64,000 nt of DNA from Streptomyces sp. NRRL S-244 (GTDB lineage: Bacteria > Actinomycetota > Actinomycetes > Streptomycetales > Streptomycetaceae). Location: assembly GCF_000717915.1 (NCBI RefSeq), contig NZ_JOCX01000018.1, positions 56,541 through 120,540 of the forward strand, given 5' to 3'. The position numbers were made by a program, and so were the translations under genes. Of the stretch, positions 48,342 through 57,817 are shown one piece after another (within the stretch, counting starts at the first letter, position 1; each line of letters starts with the position of its first letter). The notes below the pieces were generated by a model. That model was not told the origin of the DNA, did no database searches, and saw only the letters and a program-made list of their open reading frames with translations.

Positions 48342-49445
48342 GTGCACCAGCCCCCGCCCGCCAGACGCCCTCGCCGCGCGATATGGATATCCGCCGCCGC
48401 GGCCTTCGCGCTCCTGCTCGGCGGCGCCGGCTTCGCCGCCTGGAAGCTCGAATGGCTCTCCGGCAACGGTGGGTCCGTGAGCTTCGGCAAGGCCCCCGCC
48501 ACCGATGCCTCCGCCTCCGCCGCCCCCGACGCGGGCAAGGCCTCCCCGGGCGCGCCGTCGCCGTCCGCCACGCCCAGCGGCGATCCGGACGTACTGCTGC
48601 CGACCGGCCCGAGGTCCGACTTCAAGCAGACCGCCAAGCTGGACGACGGCACGGTCATCGCGAAGGCCCGCCTCGCGGGCGCGAAGTCCGGCTTCGAGGG
48701 TGACGTCTGGGTCTGGACGCCCAAGGAGTACGGCGAGGCGAAGTACGAGAAGAGCGCCTTCCCGGTGCTCATCGCCCTTCCCGGCGGCAACGGCTTCCCG
48801 AGCAACTACTGGTCCGACCGCAGCCTCGGACTCCAGAAGGCCATCAGCGAGGGCGTCCAGGCCGGCACCAGCCTCCCGTTCATCGTGATCATGCCGGTGC
48901 TCAACCCGGACGCCAAGTACTACTACGACGGCGCCGACATCCCCGGCCAGCCCAAGATGGGCACCTGGATCGCCGAGGACGTCCCGGCCTTCACCAAGGC
49001 CAACTTCCGTACGTACAAGTCCCGCGACGGCTGGGCCTTCATGGGCTCATCCTCCGGCGCGTTCGTCGGCATGAAGACCGTCCTCCAGTACCCGGAGCGC
49101 TTCAAGGCCGTGATCGCCAGCGGCGGCGAGATCGTTCCCGACTCCCCGCTCTGGAAGGGCCACCAGGCGGAGATGGACGCGAACAACCCCGAGAAGCTCG
49201 CGAAGAAGCTGATCGACGGCAACGGCCCCGAGGTCTACATCAACTTCCAGATCGGCACCAAGGAGTCGGGGAGGGAGCGGATGACCAGGTTCCAGCAGTC
49301 GTTCGGCAAGGGCCCCGTCAAGATGACCATCCGCGACATCCAGAACGGCGAGCACAACGGCTGGCACTACGTCCGGGGCATGAAGGAAGGCTCCCTGGAG
49401 TGGATCAGCAAGGTGCTCAAGGCCCCGCAGCCCGCCACCGGCTGA
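48342..49445 (+). CDS. Membrane-anchored esterase (antigen 85-like alpha/beta hydrolase), copy 1
   Basis: A 367-residue esterase-family protein. One N-terminal membrane helix (about 13-32) precedes a Ser/Ala/Pro linker and an alpha/beta hydrolase domain of the esterase D/antigen 85 type: SAFPVLIALPGGNGFPSNYW, nucleophile Ser in WAFMGSSSGAF, AVIASGGEIVPDSPLW and a C-terminal GEHNGWHYVRGM with the catalytic His. Highly similar to the next gene, so a tandem duplication. Start is GTG. Confidence 0.85.
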   Translation: MHQPPPARRPRRAIWISAAAAFALLLGGAGFAAWKLEWLSGNGGSVSFGKAPATDASASAAPDAGKASPGAPSPSATPSGDPDVLLPTGPRSDFKQTAKLDDGTVIAKARLAGAKSGFEGDVWVWTPKEYGEAKYEKSAFPVLIALPGGNGFPSNYWSDRSLGLQKAISEGVQAGTSLPFIVIMPVLNPDAKYYYDGADIPGQPKMGTWIAEDVPAFTKANFRTYKSRDGWAFMGSSSGAFVGMKTVLQYPERFKAVIASGGEIVPDSPLWKGHQAEMDANNPEKLAKKLIDGNGPEVYINFQIGTKESGRERMTRFQQSFGKGPVKMTIRDIQNGEHNGWHYVRGMKEGSLEWISKVLKAPQPATG

Positions 49446-49549
49446 CCGGCCCGTACGCACGGCGCGCCCGGACCGGCGTGGGACGCACCACGTCCCGCCG
49501 GTCCCAGGCAACCCATCCGATCGTTGACACCTCTGTAAGGGGTGAAGGG

Positions 49550-49563
49550 GGACCGATCGGTCC
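49550..49563. promoter_or_regulatory. 14-bp palindrome between tandem esterase genes
   Basis: GGACCGATCGGTCC, perfectly self-complementary, 45 bases before the second esterase start. TTGACA (49524) lies upstream, suggesting that this gene has its own regulated promoter. Confidence 0.45.
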
Positions 49564-49608
49564 GACCCGCGCTCTTCGGGAGCGCCGGAGAAGGAACGGG
49601 ACAAATCC

Positions 49609-50715
49609 GTGCAGCATGACCAGCTACAGGGTGACGGCGACCTCATGACCGAGGAAGGCCCGCAGACCACGGGCCGCCGCCGCCCCAAGCGCTCGCGCAG
49701 GCTCGTGATCAGCGGGGCGCTGGCGCTCACACTCGCCGCCGGGGGCGGCGCCGCAGCGTACAAGTACGGGCTCTTCTCGGACATAGGGGATCCGGTCTCC
49801 TTCGGGAAGGTCCAGGAGTCGGCCGCCGCGGCCGAGGAGATCCGGCCGGGGGTGATCATGCCGACCGGACCGAAGGCCGACTTCGTCCGGACGTACCGGC
49901 TGCCCGACGGCACGCAGATCGGCCGGACGACCCTGACCGGCGCGAAGTCCGGGTTCACCGGCGACGTGTGGGTCTGGGTCCCGAAGCAGTACGACGACCC
50001 GAAGTACGCCAAGAGCGCCTTCCCGGTCCTGATCTCCCTGCCCGGAGGGCGCGGCTATCCCACGAACTACTGGGGCACGGGCCCCGGCCTCGGCCTCCAG
50101 AAGGCCGTGAGCGACGGGGCGAAGGCGGGTACGAGCCTGCCCTTCATCCTGATCATGCCGGTGCACAACGCGGACACCAAGCACCACTTCGACGCCTCCG
50201 ACATCCCCGGCGAGCCCAAGATGGGCACCTGGATGGCCGAGGACATCCCGGATTTCACGAGGGCCAATTTCCGGACCTTCGCCTCCCGGGACGGCTGGGC
50301 CTTCATGGGCTCCTCCGCGGGCGGTTTCGGCGCGTTCAAGCACGTCCTGAAGTACCCCGACCGCTTCAAGGCGGCCATCGCGAGCGGGGTCGACATCGTC
50401 CCCGATTCCCCGCTGTGGAAGGGGAACACGCAGGCCATGGACGAGAACAACCCCGAGAAGCTCGCCGAGAAGCTGATCAAGGAGGGTGGTCCGGACGTCT
50501 ACGTCAACTTCCAGATCGGCACCAAGGAGACGGGCCGCGAGAAGGCCGAGAAGTTCATGAAGGAGTACGGGAAGGGCCCCGTGCACACCACGCTCCAGGT
50601 GATCCAGGATGGTGAGCACAATGGGAAGTCGTACGTCCGCGGTATGAGGGAGGGTGCTCTGGAGTGGATCAGCAAGGTCATGCTGGCACCGACCCCCGAT
50701 CCCGGCGTGCGATGA
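49609..50715 (+). CDS. Membrane-anchored esterase (antigen 85-like), copy 2
   Basis: A 368-residue paralogue of the preceding gene. It has a membrane helix at about 30-50, then the same hydrolase domain: SAFPVLISLPGGRGYPTNYW, WAFMGSSAGGFGAFKHVL with the nucleophile Ser, IVPDSPLWKGN, and DGEHNGKSYVRGMREGALEW with the His. The linker is shorter and the nucleophile motif (GSSAGG) is more standard than in copy 1 (GSSSGA). The stop overlaps the trypsin-like gene by 4 bases. GTG 49609 or ATG 49645 could be the start. Confidence 0.85.
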   Translation: MQHDQLQGDGDLMTEEGPQTTGRRRPKRSRRLVISGALALTLAAGGGAAAYKYGLFSDIGDPVSFGKVQESAAAAEEIRPGVIMPTGPKADFVRTYRLPDGTQIGRTTLTGAKSGFTGDVWVWVPKQYDDPKYAKSAFPVLISLPGGRGYPTNYWGTGPGLGLQKAVSDGAKAGTSLPFILIMPVHNADTKHHFDASDIPGEPKMGTWMAEDIPDFTRANFRTFASRDGWAFMGSSAGGFGAFKHVLKYPDRFKAAIASGVDIVPDSPLWKGNTQAMDENNPEKLAEKLIKEGGPDVYVNFQIGTKETGREKAEKFMKEYGKGPVHTTLQVIQDGEHNGKSYVRGMREGALEWISKVMLAPTPDPGVR

Positions 50716-51509
50716 AGGCAGTCGTCCGTGGCGCCTCCGCGGCTGCCGTCGCCACCGTGGCGGCGGCCCTGGCCGTCGGCTTCGTCAAGGCGACGGACGA
50801 GGACCTGAACGCCGTGCACGCCTTCCCCGGCGTCGGCGTGCTCATGGCGAACGGCGAGCACTGGTGCACGGCGAGCGTCGTCGACAGCCCGAAGGGCACG
50901 GTCGTCGCCACCGCCGCGCACTGCGTGGCCCCGGCGGGCGAGGACGGCGAGCCCGGAGCGGTCGCGCACGACGGCATGGCCATCGGCGCGCTTTCCTTCG
51001 CCCCCGCCTTCACCGGGGAGGGCGGGGGCCGCCAGCCCCTCGGGGTGTGGAAGGTCCGCGCGGTCCACGTGGACGAGCGTTGGACCAAATGGGGCGAGGA
51101 CACCGCCGATTTCGCCTTCCTCAGCATCGAGCCGGACGAGGACGGCCGTACGGTGCAGCAGGCGGTCGGCGGCGCCGACGAAGCCCCGAAGCCCGACTGG
51201 ACCTCCGGGTACGAGCGCGAGGTCACGGTCGTCGGCTATCCGGAGTCGGACCGCAACCCGCAGAACAAGCCGGTCTCCTGCACCACCCAGACCAGCCACG
51301 ACCAGCAGGACCCCGCGATGCTGTACATCGGCTGCGCGGGCTTCTGGTCGGGCACCAGCGGAAGCCCCTGGATCGCCGACCGCGGCGGTCCGGGGAACCC
51401 GGGGCGGCTGATCGGGGTGCTGAGCGGCGGGGAGACGGACGTGGACTCCACGGCCGCGCTGTTCGACGAGAAGGCGAAAGCGCTGTACGAGCGGGCCGTG
51501 CGGGACTGA
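50712..51509 (+). CDS. Secreted trypsin-like serine protease
   Basis: A 265-residue chymotrypsin-fold protease. A signal peptide or anchor lies at about 1-25. The triad is His70 (VVATAAHCV), Asp133 (DTADFAFLSI) and Ser216 (GTSGSPW, the V8/glutamyl-endopeptidase variant rather than GDSGGP). Paired cysteines occur around His70 and in VSCTT/IGCAG. ATG 50712 overlaps the esterase stop (ATGA), so protease and esterase are made together. Confidence 0.9.
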   Translation: MKAVVRGASAAAVATVAAALAVGFVKATDEDLNAVHAFPGVGVLMANGEHWCTASVVDSPKGTVVATAAHCVAPAGEDGEPGAVAHDGMAIGALSFAPAFTGEGGGRQPLGVWKVRAVHVDERWTKWGEDTADFAFLSIEPDEDGRTVQQAVGGADEAPKPDWTSGYEREVTVVGYPESDRNPQNKPVSCTTQTSHDQQDPAMLYIGCAGFWSGTSGSPWIADRGGPGNPGRLIGVLSGGETDVDSTAALFDEKAKALYERAVRD

Positions 51510-51543
51510 GGTCCGCCCCGGGGCGTGTCGTGGGCGGCGCCGG

Positions 51544-52482
51544 TCACTGCCTGCGCTCGGTGCTGACGATCACGCACACCGCCACCACGACGATCCCGCC
51601 GCCGACCAGGATCGGCACGGTCAGGGCCTCGTCGAGGATCAGCGCCCCCAGCGCGACGGCGACGACCGGATTGACGTACGCGTACGTGGCCACCAGCGAC
51701 AGCGGCGCCGCCTGGAGCAGCCACACGTACGCCGTGAAGGCGATCAGCGAGCCGAAGACGACGAGGTAGCCCAGCGCCAGCCAGGACGCGGTGGAGTACG
51801 CGGCCCGGTCCAGCGAGCGGTGCTCGCCGCGCAGCAGGGCGACGACGATCCCGCCGGCCCCGCCCGCGAGCATCTGGTACGCGCTGCCGGTGAACGGGTT
51901 GTCCGGCAGCGACAGCTTCGACGCGGAGAACGAGCCCAGCGACCACAGCACGGACGCCACGACCACCAGCACCACCCCGGAGAGCCGCACGTCGCCGCCG
52001 ATGCCCGGACTGGTCAGCACCGCGAGCCCGGCGAAGCCCAGCAGCACGCCGCCGAGGGTGCGCGGCGGCGGCCGGTCGCCGGTGGCGGTCCGCAGCACCA
52101 CCAGCCACATCGGCACGGCGGCGATCAGCAGCGCGGCCAGGCCGGACGGCAGCGAGGTCTCGGCGAGGACGACGAGGCCGTTGCCGCCCAGCACCAGCAG
52201 CAGGCCCACCACGACCGCCGAGCCGGCCTGCGTACGGGTGGCCCGGAGCGCGCCCGGCCCGTGCCGCCAGGCGACGAGGCCGAGCAGCAGCAGGCCGGCC
52301 GTGATGAAACGGGCTCCGGCCGAGAGGAACGGCGGCATGGTCCGGACGACCACCCGGATGGCCAGGTACGTGGAACCCCAGACGACGTAGACGAGGGCCA
52401 GCGCGGTCCAGACGCCCGCGCCGACCCCGCGGGGCGCGGATCGCGGCGCCGGCCCGCTCCCGGCGGTCTCCGAGGTGCGCAT
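51544..52482 (-). CDS. EamA-family (DMT) exporter
   Basis: A 312-residue transporter with ten predicted helices in two EamA repeats (about 25-150 and 165-305). The start VWTALALVYVVWGSTYLAIRVVV and PPFLSAGARFITAGLLLL are the standard first-repeat signature. It exports amino acids or related metabolites; specificity is unknown. Confidence 0.9.
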   Translation of the reverse strand: MRTSETAGSGPAPRSAPRGVGAGVWTALALVYVVWGSTYLAIRVVVRTMPPFLSAGARFITAGLLLLGLVAWRHGPGALRATRTQAGSAVVVGLLLVLGGNGLVVLAETSLPSGLAALLIAAVPMWLVVLRTATGDRPPPRTLGGVLLGFAGLAVLTSPGIGGDVRLSGVVLVVVASVLWSLGSFSASKLSLPDNPFTGSAYQMLAGGAGGIVVALLRGEHRSLDRAAYSTASWLALGYLVVFGSLIAFTAYVWLLQAAPLSLVATYAYVNPVVAVALGALILDEALTVPILVGGGIVVVAVCVIVSTERRQ

Positions 52483-52533
52483 GACGGGATCCTAGGTTCG
52501 TTGCCGCGTACAGGCATCCTCGATGCAGAGGCC

Positions 52534-53343
52534 TCAGCCCTTGAGCAGGGCGTTCAGCTCGCCGTAGGGGAGGCCCGGGTCGAGCGCGGTGTACGTGCCG
52601 CCCGCGAGCAGCTCCTCGGCGGCGCGGCGGACCACGTCGTACGCGGCCGACGCGACCCCGGAGCCGAGGCTGACGCGGGCGACGCCGAGGGCGCCGAGCT
52701 CGGCGACGGCGGGGGCGCCCGGGCCGGCGAGGAGGTTGAGCGGCGCGTCGATGCCCTTGACCAGCTCGGTGACGGTGGCCGGGTCGGTGACGCCGGGGAC
52801 GAAGATGCCGGAGGCGCCCGCGCGCAGGCAGGCGGCGGCGCGGGCGAGCGTCTCGTCGAGGCGGTTCTCCTCCTCGCCGAGACCGAAGAGGAACGTGTCG
52901 ATGCGGGCGTTGATGAACAGCGGCACCCCGGCGGCCTCGGCGGCGGCGCGGGCCGCGGCCACCCGCTCCGCGTGGTCGGCGGGGGCCCGCGTGCCGTCCT
53001 CGATGTTGATGCCGACCGCACCGGCCTCGAGCACCCCGGTGACGGTCTCGGCGACCCCGGCGGGGTCGGCGCCGAAGCCGCCCTCGATGTCGGCGGTCAC
53101 CGGGACGGAAACGGCCGCGGCCACCCGGGCGATGAGGTCGAGGGCGCGGTCCCGGCTCAGGGCGTCCCCGTCGGGCGTGCCGAGGGACCAGGCGACCCCG
53201 GCGCTGGTGGTGGCGACGGCGGGGGCGCCGGCGGCCTCGACGAGGCGGGCGCTCAGTACGTCCCAGGCGTTGGCCAGGGCCAGCGGTGCGGCGGGGGTGT
53301 GCAGGGCGGTGAAACGGCGGGCGAGGTCAACGGTGGTGGTCAT
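52534..53343 (-). CDS. Isocitrate lyase/PEP mutase family protein
   Basis: A 269-residue protein of the ICL/PEPM superfamily. It has LANAWDVLSARLVEAAGAPAVATTSAGVAWSLG, the metal-binding VTADIEGGFGADP, INIEDGT, and INARIDTFLFG. The ICL cysteine motif (KKCGH) is absent, so it is not an isocitrate lyase; 2-methylisocitrate lyase, oxaloacetase or PEP-mutase-like chemistry is possible. Cytoplasmic TIM barrel of normal length. Confidence 0.87.
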   Translation of the reverse strand: MTTTVDLARRFTALHTPAAPLALANAWDVLSARLVEAAGAPAVATTSAGVAWSLGTPDGDALSRDRALDLIARVAAAVSVPVTADIEGGFGADPAGVAETVTGVLEAGAVGINIEDGTRAPADHAERVAAARAAAEAAGVPLFINARIDTFLFGLGEEENRLDETLARAAACLRAGASGIFVPGVTDPATVTELVKGIDAPLNLLAGPGAPAVAELGALGVARVSLGSGVASAAYDVVRRAAEELLAGGTYTALDPGLPYGELNALLKG

Positions 53344-53453
53344 CGGCCCAGTTCATCAGAGCGTGCGGGGCTTCGGCTGGCGATTTTCCGACACGTACCC
53401 GAGGGGCGAGGCAGCCGTGGCCGCCGCGGCGGCCACCGTGGCCGCGGCCGCGG

Positions 53454-54563
53454 TTACGCCAGGCCGGCCTTCAGGCCCGCTCCGCACAGGGGGAGGACCG
53501 CCGTGCGGCCCTGGAGGGGGTCGGCGGGGGCCAGGGGGCCCACCGCGGCCCAGCAGGCCGCCGCCGTCGGTTCCACGAAGAGCCCGCGCCGCGCCAGGTC
53601 CCGCTGGGCCGCGCGCAGGGCCGTGTCCGGGACCGTCAGGAAGGTGCCGCCGGACTTGCGGACCGCCGCCAGGATCTGCCGGGCCCGCGGCGGGGCCGGG
53701 ATCGCGATCCCCTCGGCCAGGGTGGGCCGCTGTTCCACCGGATCGGCGTCCTCCGCGCCCGCCGCGAAGGCCGCGGCCAGCGGGGACACCGCCTCCGCCT
53801 GGACCGCGACCAGCGCCGGCGGCTTGACCCCGCGCCGGGCCAGTTCCTCCACTGCCAGCGCGGCCCCCAGCAGCAGGGTGCCGTTGCCGACGGGGACGAC
53901 GAGGGTCTCGGGGAGCCGGCCGCCGAGCTCCTCCCACACCTCGTACACGTACGTCTTCGTCCCGTGCAGGAAGTACGGGTTGAAGACGTGGCTCGCGTAG
54001 AAGACCCCGGGGAGGTCGGCGGCCTCCCGGGCCGCCACCGCCGTGGCCTCCCGGCCGCCCGGCACGACGCGGACCGCCGCCCCGTGCGCACGGATCTGCT
54101 CGGTCTTCTTCTCCGAGGTGCCCTCGGGCACGAAAACTTCACATCGCAGTCCGGCCCGCGCGCAGTACGCCGCCACGGCCGTCCCCGCGTTCCCGCTGCT
54201 GTCCGCGACCACCCGCTCCGGAGCCAGCCGCCGGGCCACTTCCGCGAGCATCACCGCGCCCCGGTCCTTGAACGACAGGGTCGGCATCAGGAAGTCGAGC
54301 TTGGCGTGAATGCGCTCCGCGAGCGGGACCAGCGGGGTGTTCCCCTCCGACAGCGTCACCGAGAAAGCCCCCGGCAGCGGCAGCACGGAGCCGAACCGCC
54401 AGAGCGAGTTGGGTCCGCCGGCCGGTTCGAGCGGGCTGGCCGGATCCGGTGCGAAGTCGAGATCCCACGGTCCACCGCACAACGGGCAGCACCAGGGGGC
54501 CGTCCGGGCGTCGGCGCGCGTGGCGTCTTCGGGGCAGACGTAACCGGGGAGTGCGTGCGTCAT
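53454..54563 (-). CDS. Threonine synthase-like PLP enzyme
   Basis: A 369-residue fold-type II PLP enzyme close to threonine synthase, which makes threonine from O-phosphohomoserine. The N terminus has a zinc-ribbon-like CPEDATR...CCPLCGGPW, then SEGNTPLVPL, the PLP Lys in PTLSFKDRGAVMLAEV, the phosphate loop SSGNAGTAVAAY, and VPVGNGTLLLGAA. It may be a second, divergent threonine synthase or a related lyase. Start ATG 54563. Confidence 0.8.
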   Translation of the reverse strand: MTHALPGYVCPEDATRADARTAPWCCPLCGGPWDLDFAPDPASPLEPAGGPNSLWRFGSVLPLPGAFSVTLSEGNTPLVPLAERIHAKLDFLMPTLSFKDRGAVMLAEVARRLAPERVVADSSGNAGTAVAAYCARAGLRCEVFVPEGTSEKKTEQIRAHGAAVRVVPGGREATAVAAREAADLPGVFYASHVFNPYFLHGTKTYVYEVWEELGGRLPETLVVPVGNGTLLLGAALAVEELARRGVKPPALVAVQAEAVSPLAAAFAAGAEDADPVEQRPTLAEGIAIPAPPRARQILAAVRKSGGTFLTVPDTALRAAQRDLARRGLFVEPTAAACWAAVGPLAPADPLQGRTAVLPLCGAGLKAGLA

Positions 54564-54758
54564 GTGCGGAACGCCTTTGCTCGTTCATGGCCGTTGTATG
54601 GCACGGATGTTAAGCGTTCGTCATCCTCTTGTGGGACTGCCTGAGCGTGCGTCAACCTTTCGGCAGCGGCAGCCGGCAGCACATGGATGTCATTGTCATG
54701 GGCATGCCCAGCACCCGGATGTCCGCTCTCCATGCCACCGACGAGAAGGACCCCCCAC

Positions 54759-56342
54759 ATGTCCGCGATGCGTCACACCCGCCGGAAAATCGCCGGCCTC
54801 AGCGCGACCGCCGTCGCCGCCCTCGCACTGGGCGCCGCCGCCGCGTTACCCGCCTCCGCCGCCGACAACGGGCCCCAGGGCGTCATCGAGAACGCCGGCG
54901 CCCCCGGCGCGGTCGCCGAGAGCTACATCGTGACCCTGAAGGACTCGGCCGCCCGTTCCACCGCCGACAGCGGCAAGGCCGTCGCCCGCCGCTACGGCGC
55001 GACGATCGGCCGCACGTACAGCGCCGCCCTCAACGGCTACTCCGTCAAGGTCTCCGAGGCGCAGGCCAAGAAGCTCGCAGCCGACCCGGCGGTCAAGTCC
55101 GTCGTGCAGAACCGGACGTTCACCGTCGACGACGCCCAGGGCACCCAGCCCAGCCCGCCGTCCTGGGGCCTGGACCGCATCGACCAGCACCCGCTCCCGC
55201 TCGACAACAGCTACACCTACCCGGACAAGGCCGGTGAGGGCGTCACCGCGTACATCATCGACACCGGCGTCCGCATCAGCCACACCGAGTTCGGCGGGCG
55301 CGCCTCCTACGGCTACGACGCCATCGACAACGACAACACCGCCCAGGACGGCCACGGCCACGGCACGCACGTCGCCGGCACCGTCGCGGGCAACTCGTAC
55401 GGCGTGGCCAAGAAGGCCAAGATCGTCGGCGTCCGCGTCCTCGACAACAACGGCTCCGGCACGACGGAGCAGGTCGTCGCCGGCATCGACTGGGTCACCC
55501 AGCACGCCGTCAAGCCGGCCGTGGCCAACATGTCGCTCGGCGGCGGCGCCGACCCCGCGCTCGACACCGCCGTCCGCAACTCCATAGCCGCCGGCATCAC
55601 GTACGCCGTCGCCGCGGGCAACGAGTCCACGGACGCGAGCACCAAGTCCCCGGCGCGCGTCGCCGAGGCCATCACGGTCGGCGCGACCACCAACACCGAC
55701 GCCAAGGCGAGCTACTCCAACTACGGCTCCATCCTGGACATCTTCGCCCCGGGCTCCTCCATCACCTCCTCGTGGGGCACCGGCGACACCGCCACCAACA
55801 CCATCTCGGGCACCTCGATGGCCACGCCGCACGTCGTGGGCGCGGCGGCGCTGTACCTCTCGCAGAACCCGGCGAGCACCCCGGCGCAGGTCTCCGCGGC
55901 CCTGGTGGCGGCAGCCACCCCGAACGTGGTGACCGGTCCCGGCTCCGGCTCCCCGAACCGCCTGCTGTACGTGGGCGGCGGCACCACCCCGCCGAACCCG
56001 GGCAAGCGCTTCGAGAACACCGCCGACTACGCGGTCAACGACAACGCGACCGTCGAGTCGCCGGTCACCGTCAGCGGGGTCCCGGGCAACGCCCCGGCGG
56101 CGCTGAGCGTCTCGGTCGACATCAAGCACACGTACATCGGTGACCTGAAGGTCGACCTGGTCGCCCCGGACGGATCGGTCTACAACCTGCACAACCGCAG
56201 CGGCGGCAGCGCGGACAACATCGTCAAGACGTACACCGTCAACGCCTCTTCGGAGGTCGCCAACGGGGTGTGGAAGCTCCGCGTGAACGACAACGCGAAC
56301 GTCGACACCGGCAAGATCGACTCCTGGGCGCTCCAGTTCTGA
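54759..56342 (+). CDS. Secreted subtilisin (S8) with P/Homo B-like domain
   Basis: A 527-residue secreted serine protease. Signal peptide about 1-33; inhibitor I9 propeptide (AESYIVTLKDSAARS...VKSVVQNRTF); S8 domain with Asp168 (IIDTGVRISH), His201 (DGHGHGTHVAGT), the oxyanion Asn in AVAAGNES and Ser353 (SGTSMATPHVVG). A proprotein-convertase P domain follows (about 425-527, SVDIKHTYIGDLKVDLVAPDG). ATG 54759 lies 8 bases after GAGAAGGA. Codon 30, in the signal peptide, is TTA (54846-54848), suggesting bldA-dependent expression. Confidence 0.93.
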   Translation: MSAMRHTRRKIAGLSATAVAALALGAAAALPASAADNGPQGVIENAGAPGAVAESYIVTLKDSAARSTADSGKAVARRYGATIGRTYSAALNGYSVKVSEAQAKKLAADPAVKSVVQNRTFTVDDAQGTQPSPPSWGLDRIDQHPLPLDNSYTYPDKAGEGVTAYIIDTGVRISHTEFGGRASYGYDAIDNDNTAQDGHGHGTHVAGTVAGNSYGVAKKAKIVGVRVLDNNGSGTTEQVVAGIDWVTQHAVKPAVANMSLGGGADPALDTAVRNSIAAGITYAVAAGNESTDASTKSPARVAEAITVGATTNTDAKASYSNYGSILDIFAPGSSITSSWGTGDTATNTISGTSMATPHVVGAAALYLSQNPASTPAQVSAALVAAATPNVVTGPGSGSPNRLLYVGGGTTPPNPGKRFENTADYAVNDNATVESPVTVSGVPGNAPAALSVSVDIKHTYIGDLKVDLVAPDGSVYNLHNRSGGSADNIVKTYTVNASSEVANGVWKLRVNDNANVDTGKIDSWALQF

Positions 56343-56519
56343 CGGGCCCCTGAGGGGCTCGTGACGGGCTCCTGACGGGCTCCTGGCGGACTTCCGAGGC
56401 ACTTCTGACGCACCTCTCACGCACGCGAACCGCGGGGGCGACCGTTACGGCGGTCGCCCCCGCTGCGTAGTATTTCGCGCATTCGTTCGTGCGCCCCTCG
56501 TGATGGAGCCCCCCGCCCC

Positions 56520-57668
56520 GTGAGCACCCCGCCGCCGCCCCACTGGCCCCCTCCGCCCGCGCGGCAGGCGTACGGGGAGCCGGCACTCAACGGCTTCGCG
56601 CTCGCGTCGTTGCTGGTCGGGCTGTTGTGCCTGCCGCCGCTCGGCGTCGTGTTCGGGATCGTGGCGCTGGTCCAGATCGCCCGGAAGGGGGAGCGGGGCA
56701 AGGCGCTGGCGATCACGGGCCTGGTGGTGTCGCTCGCGATGACCGCGGCCCTGGCCCTCGTCACGGACCGGGTGGGGGAGCGGCTCTTCGACCGGCTGGA
56801 CACGCTGGAGCAGTACCAGGACGTCGAGGGCGAGTTGACCGCCATGGACGACATGCGCGCGGGCGACTGCTTCAACGTCCCCGGCGGGGACCTGCTCGCC
56901 GAGCGCCCGTTCATCTACAAGATCGCCTGCACCCAGCCGCACGAGGGGGAGGTCACCTCCTCGACCCGGCTCCCGGGCGGAGCCTTCCCCGGCGACCCCG
57001 AGCTGAGGCGGACTTCCGTGGACGCCTGCTGGAAGGCGCAGGACGCGTACGCGATGGACTCGTGGGCGCTGCCCTCGTACGCGGAGATGTTCTACTTCGT
57101 GCCCTCGCGCGAGTCGTGGAGCGGCGGCGACCGGCGGTTGCTCTGCGTCATCGGCACCACGGAGCAGGAGCACCGCGGCAGCCTGCGCAAGGACGCCACG
57201 ATGCTGACGCCGGAGCAGGTGGCCTTCCTGCGCGTGATGAACGAGGCCGACGTGGCGCTGGGCGGCGAGCCGGAGGAGGAGATCGACGAGGCGCTGCCGC
57301 GGTACCGGGAGTGGGCCGCCGCGGTGGACCGGGCGCTGGGCGTGGAGGCGGGGCTGCTGGACGGGGTGCGGGAGCGGCCGGAGCTGGGCGGCCCGGCAGG
57401 GGCGCAGCTCAAGGAGGTCGAGGCGGCGCGCGCGGGGTGGCAGCGGGCGGCGCGGGCGACGAAGCCGGCGGAGTTCCAGGCCGCGTGGGACGAGGCCTCG
57501 GCCGCGCTGTCCGTGGACACGGAGAAGGCGCTGCGCGGGGCGTACGGGCTGGCGACGACGGTGCCGGAGTGGCTGGCGGGGCAGTCGGACGGCTCGGACG
57601 GCGACCCGGAGGATTCGGACGGCGGCTCGGCGGGCGACTCGGAGGGGGCGTCCGCGTCCGCGGTCTGA
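56520..57668 (+). CDS. DUF4190 and septum-formation domain membrane protein
   Basis: A 382-residue protein. The Pro-rich start is followed by DUF4190 with two helices (about 22-80, NGFALASLLVGLLCLPPLGVVFGIVALVQIARK). An extracytoplasmic septum-formation-type domain follows (AGDCFNVPGG, YKIACTQPHEGEV, DACWKAQDAY, LLCVIGTTEQEHRGSL) with conserved cysteines. The last 150 residues are helical, ending in a Ser/Asp/Gly-rich tail. GTG start. Its role is unknown; related proteins are linked to septation only by name. Confidence 0.8.
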   Translation: MSTPPPPHWPPPPARQAYGEPALNGFALASLLVGLLCLPPLGVVFGIVALVQIARKGERGKALAITGLVVSLAMTAALALVTDRVGERLFDRLDTLEQYQDVEGELTAMDDMRAGDCFNVPGGDLLAERPFIYKIACTQPHEGEVTSSTRLPGGAFPGDPELRRTSVDACWKAQDAYAMDSWALPSYAEMFYFVPSRESWSGGDRRLLCVIGTTEQEHRGSLRKDATMLTPEQVAFLRVMNEADVALGGEPEEEIDEALPRYREWAAAVDRALGVEAGLLDGVRERPELGGPAGAQLKEVEAARAGWQRAARATKPAEFQAAWDEASAALSVDTEKALRGAYGLATTVPEWLAGQSDGSDGDPEDSDGGSAGDSEGASASAV

Positions 57669-57753
57669 GGAGCGTCGAGAATAGCGCGCCGTAACGCGCG
57701 GTAACTGGTTTCAGTGACCTGGCTTCATCACTTCGGGTGAAACTCTGGCCCTT

Positions 57754-57800
57754 GCTTGCGATGTACAACCGTCGGTTGCCAGGGTGTAGCTGTCTGTCAA
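57754..57800 (+). promoter_or_regulatory. Putative GntR operator
   Basis: GTACAACC-GTC-GGTTG (CAACC/GGTTG arms at 57766-57778) lies about 40 bases upstream of the GntR gene, in a less GC-rich stretch. Similar TACAACC-type dyads precede GntR/UTRA regulator genes of this kind; autoregulation is inferred. Confidence 0.5.
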
Positions 57801-57817
57801 GCTGATGGGAGTGGCCA

